Assembly: GCF_003945595.2 (NCBI RefSeq)
Contig: NW_024104162.1
Location: forward strand, 558,001-622,000
DNA from: Pipra filicauda
Lineage: Eukaryota; Chordata; Aves; Passeriformes; Pipridae
Length of the DNA: 64,000 bases
Reading direction: 5' to 3'
Positions within the stretch are counted from its first letter, which is position 1, and each line of letters begins with the position of its first letter. Shown here in pieces: positions 57,601-64,000 of the stretch. The notes under the pieces were generated by a model. The model was not told the DNA's origin. It saw nothing but the letters and a program-made list of their open reading frames with translations, and did not search any database. A program made the translations under genes and the position numbers.

Positions 57601-60600
57601 GTTTCATCTCTTTTATATAAAACTTTGTATAAGACTGCTTCTAGTGAGGAATGTGCTATCTGTGCCATATTTGAGACACTTATTGTTTACCACTTCACCT
57701 GTTTTTACAACAGGTTTGGTTTTTGAAGGGGATATTGTGACTTGCTAATGAGAGCATTGCATGTTAGAATCTCCTTCAGTAGTTTTGGTTTATGTTATAA
57801 ATAGCAGCTTGGAAATATTTATGTCCTTTACATGTTTCCTGTCAGGGCTAAAATAGTTTGTTTCATACTTTGAGTGTGTTGCTTCATGAAGAAATCTAGT
57901 AGTTTAGTTTGCAAGGTATTTGATACTGAGTAGAGATGAATGTTTTTATCCTTGAACTGACATGGTGATTACTCTTCATATCTGCAGAATGCAAAAGTTC
58001 TAGTTGTTTTCTTTAAAAAATAATGGTAATTGTTTTTTCTATACTAAATTAATTATTTGGTTGAATCAAGTTTGTGACTTAGTTCTGGTGGGTTTTTTGT
58101 TTTGAGGTTTAGTTTTTTGGTTTTTGAAATTTTATTTGCTTTTTTATTTGTATGGTTAGAGACCGAGTCCTTCTAATCCACACTGAATTTTCAGTTGAAA
58201 TTATGCTGCAGATAAATCTGAGAAAATACAAGCAGTAAGCTATTGCAGTTTAAGTGATTTTGAGGTTCCAGCTGATTGATTGACTCACCATGGCCACACT
58301 TGCTTCTGGATTGCTGAGCAAAATGTTTGTAAATCACACACAGTTGGTAAACCTTTAGTAAGAGGGGAATGAAAAAATGAAAAGATAGCTGTTCCTGAGT
58401 GAAATTTTGTAATTGGTATTGTCTAACTGGCAAAGAAATAAATACGTTGCAGTCTATCATAAGGCCCAGTGCAAGAATACTTCTATTGTAACTTATGGAA
58501 TATTATAAGTAACTTATATGGGCTATAATGAGTGACTTGCTTTGTGTAAATGATTATTAGTTTTCTTGTAAGGTAGTAAGTGAAAACTGGATTAATAATT
58601 TGCACATTGGTTATTCTATATATGAGTGACTGATAAAATCCAGAAGGACTTTCTGAAATTTTAAGAATTTCTTTGTAAATTATTTTATACAAAATATGCA
58701 GGTGTTGATAGAGTAGTTAGGAATAAAGGTTTAAATGCAATTGGTTTTTTCTTTCAGAATAATAGCTCTGTGAATTGCCTTGGGATTTTTCTTCTCTGTT
58801 TTGTTACTCTGAACTTTTGATGTGGTTTACACAATTTTGTTTACTAGTTTACTGTTTCTGGTACTTCAATTCTCAAGCTAAACCTTTCAAAGGGAAGTGA
58901 AGAAAACATCAACGTTCCTGATGTGCCTGTTAAGAAACACTGAGGTTGAGAAACGTGGCAGAACGCTGCTGGGTGGTGGCTGATGACAGTGTGTCATGCT
59001 TTGAATTAATTCTCCTTGGCACTGAGTTGATGGTATTGGAAGTCTGGAGACATTCAGCTGCTGAGTCTGGAAGTTGTCAGTCCATCCAGTTTGTGCAGTC
59101 AGTAGGTGGATAAGCTGCTCAAGTTGTCATTTCTGAATTAAGTGTGAAAAGTGTAATGTAACAAGGTAAATGAGGGACCTTGGTCTTTAAGAGAACGTGT
59201 TTGTTTTATCTGACTTGATCCAATTTTAAGAGACAGAGAATCAAGCCCTGAAATCAGAAAGCATAGTAAAAAATACACTTTGTTTGTCCCATGAGAACTT
59301 ACTAAGAATTATATAATGAAATGATATATAAGTTCAGAAATGCAGCACCCCATTGTTTTTAAGGTACCTTGCTGAATGCTGAAGTGTTGATACAGGATAT
59401 TCTGATTTGCTTCCAGTCACTTGTGTGCTTTGCGTGTGTTGCAGTTGCGTGCAGGGAGGGGACCAGGCCACACTCAGTTCCTCCCTGTGTCTGTGTGGTT
59501 TTTTCCTATTCCAAAAGAAACCAGAACATATAAACAGGGAGGAAGCTGGAGATGTCCTGTGGTGCAACTCTTGAGCGGCTGTGAGGGAGAGCAGAACAGC
59601 TGTGTCCTGCACAGCGTCTGTCCCGCTGTGGATGTGCTGTGAAACGGCACTGCTCCAGCACCGACCTGGGGCAAAAGAGGGAACTTGTTGGGATGAAAAC
59701 CAGTTCAAGTGCAGAGAGGAGAAAGCAGGGAGCTGACTCCTGACACTTCCCTGACAACCTACATGGGAGATACTGAGTAGCGTGGTCAGGGGATGTGCTG
59801 TGCAGTAAAGCCGAGGGGTGTAAAGCTGAGGTTGTGTGTACGTTGCCTTCCAAGAGCTGCTGCAGTCTGTCATTTAACAATGTCTAAAATACAACCTCTT
59901 CCTCAGCCCCAAGGAGCTACTGTCAGACAACAGAGGCAGGAGGTAATTTTAAGATCAAGTAGCAGAAGGACTAGCTTACTTCTCTCCACGTCGGTGGTAG
60001 ACAGACTAATTCCTGCCTCCTCACTGGAGCAGTGTGGAAAGGTGCTTTCCTGGGAGAGGGCCTTGCCCTTTGCTTGCTTCCTGTATCTGTGGATTTTGTA
60101 GCTTCAGTGGATATTCCCATGAATTTGTTTATGAACAATCAGGAGAGCTGTTACTGATCTATATACAAATTTCATATTCTGTTTTTCTTATAACAAAAAC
60201 ATCTCAATTGTTTTAAGACTGGCTGGACAAACTTTTGAAGCATTTTTTTTGGTGCACACTTGAAAATTCTTCTAGTGAAAGTGTCAGATTTTTTTGTTTA
60301 TTTTTTTTTAATGACAGGGTCGAAATAGTGCAAAGCTCTAACAAGCCAATGAAATGTTCTGCCAACCTGTATCATTTATTGGGTTTGACATGCCTGGTAT
60401 TTGCTTAGGATCTGAGTATACTACTTGTCTGCAGAAGAAAACTTCTTCTAGAGAAGTTTAGAAGAAAGAAGCAATGGGGGACACACATGTTTCTTTTGAA
60501 TTTGTATTTAACCATTTTGCTCTTAATGTTGCCAATTCCCAGTGGCCCAACTTATTTCCCTTTGAAACAAGCTATGGATAGCATCTAATCCTAATTAAAG

Positions 60601-63600
60601 TTTATTAAAACTTCATAGTAATAGTAGAGTAATTATAGGTAGTGTAAAAGTCTCACTGATTTTTCTTTAATCAAAGTGTAATCTTGTCTACAGCTGTATT
60701 AAATTTAAGCTTGTATGACAAACCTCTTGGTATGCCAAAGCTTATTACTTAATAGCAAACATGTTTTTTGTGGGAAGGCTGCGTTTGTACTGGGAGTGCA
60801 GTTTGAATCTTATGTGGACTTAATTTGAGGGCTCATCTGTTTTGGTGATGTACAGTACAGATTCTCTTTTTCTGTGGAGTAGATGGACCAGTGTAGATGG
60901 GACTGATTTGATGCACAGTGCCAGTGCATTGCCACTATTATTAAATGTCATCATTTTTAATGACAAGCTTGCTGAGCTTTCTTCCATGTTCTGTTTGGAC
61001 TGTAGATTTTGAAATAATTCTTTAAACGTTTTTGCTTGGAGTTGCCAGTGTGTGTGCTTCTGTTGGTAGTTGGTTTTTTTTTCTTTTAGTAAATGACTCA
61101 TTCTCCTGAGTTGCTTTAGTTTCTGGAGTTTGTTTTTTGTTCTTCTAAGAGCATAGAAATGAATTATAGCAGAATTTAATATGTTAAATGTCAAGAATAC
61201 ATTTCAACAAAGGGCTATCTTTGTTAAGAAAAAGCCTAACTGTTTTCAGAACAGCAATTTATTTTAAATGCTGATTAGATGTGGAAAAGATTTACATATT
61301 AATTCCAGTTCTTTTGCAGTGTATGGCCAGTTTCTAGCTACATATTTTTTACCATTGTTTAAAAAGTTCAATTTCTATATTAAATGGGAAAAGCCTTTGA
61401 CAGCATTTTGATTTTTACATATGCTTGTTATTCTCGGTAGTATTTCAGTAACTTGCATAATTACAGTAGCAGGAACATTGAAGCTGAGAAACCTAATTTT
61501 AAAATCTGAGAAGCAGGAGAATTGTTAATGTGGATGTTGTAGCACAGAAGTAGCTTGTGTTGGAGGCCCCAGACGGTAAAGATGGAATTAATAGTTTAGG
61601 CAACCCACAGAATACTTGGGTTTAGTTCTATAATTAATGGAAATTTCGGTGTTAGAAAAACTCCTCCATAATATAAACAGTCTTCAGCTGCAGTTGGTGC
61701 TCTGCTGTTTGTGGCGTTGCTTTGCAGTGCCCGGCCCGGGCAGTGTGTGCATCGTGGCATTGCCCTCTGCCGGCTGCAGCTCGGCTTTCAGCGAAAGGAA
61801 GAGGCATTGCCGTGCTTAGGGAAGGCATTCAAGGATTCTTCCTTGCAAATGATTAGCTGTGTTGTGGTTTTTACAGTATCCGTGTGTTCCCTGGTCTGTG
61901 GAATGGCATCACTTGTTCCGTGACAACTGAATAACACCAGGACTGTACAAAGAAAACATAACGTGATTGTATAATTCCATAGCAGGGACTACCACCCTTA
62001 AATATTAATGTGGAAATAAAAAACCCCCATGGATTAATTGTATAACTTTTTTATGATGTTATGAGATTGTCGTTGGTGCTGGTTGAGATGTGCCTTTGGC
62101 CTCTTTATGGGATAGTGGTACTTGTAACCTTTTGGTGGGGTTCGGACTTGAATTCTAAGTGAGGGGATTTAAAAAAAAAAAAAAGTATTCATGTCCTTCA
62201 GACCACTTTGATTAATTTGCTCTTTTGTGGTTCTTGGTAGGTAGAATATTTTTATCATATTTTATCTACAGTTGTCACTTTTCTGTCTAATTCAAAGCAT
62301 TGTAAGTGAGTTATGAGAAAAATCACCTGATGACCCTCCACTCAAGGAGTTTGTTAGTCAGGTGGGACTAGTCATCTTTCTGTAATTTTGCATATGCTTT
62401 TCAGGATTGAAGCCACTTAAATTTGGAATAAAAAGCTATCAAGCTTATCCTAACTGCTTGGTTAAAAAAAAAAAGAGACGGGAATGGTGATGATACTGAA
62501 GTACAAAGAACAACCAAGTGATTCAGTGTACACAGTGTCAGCAGCTTAATATCTCTGCTCTAGTAGGTGAACTGTGAAAAATTTCAGTGTATGTTTCTAG
62601 CCATTATAAATGTATATTGACTTGGGAAGAAAAATGTTATCTTGTGTTTTGTCAGTTGTTCAGTGTGACCTGAAATCTGCATATAGATGGAGTTGTCTCT
62701 GATTTTTATACCTGAAAGGATCTGCCATTTGGAAAATTTCCTTATGGCAGTTAAAGGATTAAAACATTAGTGAAGGCTGTTTCTTCTTAAACTGCCAATC
62801 GAGAATACTGATGCTGGAAAGAGGTTCTTTTTGTACTTTAAAAGTGTTTTCTGTGTTTTAGAGGGAAATATGGCACACTTAGTCCAAAAAATAGCAAGGT
62901 TTGATAATATCTTTCAGAGATGTAGACAACTGCTCCCTCAGGCTTTTCAGCTGAAAGGGTGTGAGATACCAGCAGGACTTTGCGATTCCCTTGCCTCTGC
63001 TCCTCGTGCTCACTGGCAGATTGGTCATGGGCACTGATGTGCTCTGGGTACTTTTTTATTGACAAAGAGATCTTAAGAGATTTGGATTATTGGTTGTTTA
63101 TTTGTATGTATTTGTTGGTTTTTGGGTTTTTTTTAGCTTGGCTGAAGAAAGCCATTGATGGGCACAGGTGTTAGCAGTGTAACATCCCTGATGACTCTGT
63201 GGATATGATGGAAAATAGGTAGGATAGTCTGTGTAGAAAGCTTTACTGGAATAATTACCTTGGCAAGTTTTGCCGTGTTAGCAACCCTTTTATCTGTGAG
63301 TCCAACATACCACGGATGTGAGTTTTGCCCAGGACTGAGATGAGCGTGAGTCGTGAGTCACTGTTTGAAGCCGTAATTACCATATCCTTGAACGCCCCAC
63401 CTGCCCTCTGCCCATTCCTCTCTGCTGGGGTTGTTCTGGTGTTGGGAACCTGTGAGAAGGTTCTTCTGACATTGGGAACCTGTGAGAAGGCTGCAGCACC
63501 TGCCCCTGTTTTTTTTTTTTTGAAGCCAGTAGGACACAGCTAAAGAAATGGCTGATTAATATTCTGTAAGATTGCCTATCAAAAACCAGCCCATACAACC

Positions 63601-64000
63601 AGCTTATGTTGCTGGCAGACCCATTTCCATATGTGGATTTCTTAACTTAAGCTTAAAAAATCCGTCTTTTTTTAATTGTCAAATTGTGGATCTCAAATGA
63701 GCACCAGAATAAATCAGCCATTGTTCATAAATACCAGCATTTAATTACTACTTGCGTTGAAAATCTTGACCCAGGAATGCATTGCAAATAAATCCAGCCT
63801 CCTCCCGGACTATTTTCGCTCTCACTTTGTTGGAGGTATGGCTTGGCAGTGCCTTGAGTACAAATATTAAACTCCCAATTGTCAAATTTCTCCTCTGTGC
63901 TGGAAAATGAATTTTCCGTCTTTGGATGGAGCCGCACCCTTCTCTTTCGGTGTTTGGTTTCCAGTTAATTGCATTTGCTCTCTGTGTGGAATGCTGGAGT
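54621..64000 (+). other. SLMAP: SLMAP intron 1, third part
   Basis: 9.4 kb of T-rich unique sequence running off the window. It contains homopolymer runs (57175-57190, 57525-57538, 62170-62184, 63511-63522), a G/T-rich patch near 58088-58130 and a 30-bp duplication at 63434-63490. No second SLMAP exon was found. Confidence 0.7.
63434..63490 (+). repeat. 30-bp tandem duplication
   Basis: Two head-to-tail copies of a 30-bp unit sharing the core TTGGGAACCTGTGAGAAGG, differing at three positions in the left part. It is located in SLMAP intron 1. Confidence 0.85.

Noticed and set aside
62240..62275. TTTTATCTACAG as a possible start of SLMAP exon 2 (expected FYLQ)
   Set aside because: The match ends after TTTTATCTACAG; the following bases do not encode DTKSSNGTF, and no acceptor or donor fits.

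Overview
This is a piece of vertebrate nuclear genome, most likely from a bird. Three widely spaced, intron-rich genes can be read exon by exon at the protein level. All recognisable interspersed repeats are CR1-type LINE fragments, the dominant repeat of avian genomes. Introns are short for a vertebrate, and each gene starts in a CpG island. The gene order ARF4 - DENND6A - SLMAP matches human 3p14.3. The bird call is an inference from CR1 content and compactness; no species is claimed.

Layout: 1-9325 holds ARF4 on the minus strand, with six coding exons; the last codon and the 3' UTR lie beyond the left edge. Its promoter CpG island is at about 8.82-9.90 kb. About 9.9-12.3 kb is intergenic and contains one CR1 fragment. 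From 12.3 to 35.2 kb is DENND6A, also on the minus strand. All 20 coding exons were recovered, joining in frame to 594 codons plus a stop, with a candidate poly(A) site near 12.32 kb and a CpG-island promoter at about 34.75-35.40 kb. From 35.4 to 41.7 kb is intergenic with no gene I can support. From about 42.0 kb rightwards is SLMAP on the plus strand: a CpG island, a long 5' leader, and only the first coding exon (43657-43854, residues 1-66, the first part of the FHA domain). The remaining 20 kb is the start of a large first intron, with low-complexity tracts and CR1 debris.

All three products act on intracellular membranes or membrane-linked signalling. ARF4 is a class II Arf GTPase of the Golgi and recycling system, DENND6A is a DENN-domain exchange factor for Rab14 on recycling endosomes, and SLMAP is a tail-anchored FHA/coiled-coil adaptor of the STRIPAK phosphatase complex. 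Their linkage is conserved synteny, not an operon-like unit.

I found no evidence of an undescribed biological system. The observations most worth checking are: paired CRE/UPRE-type sites in the ARF4 promoter, consistent with the known CREB3-ARF4 Golgi stress axis; a short spliced upstream ORF and weak start context for SLMAP; a 160-nt G-free tract beside a CR1 remnant; a 40-bp minisatellite just inside DENND6A intron 1; several weak splice donors in DENND6A; and a base-composition skew that flips with transcription direction.
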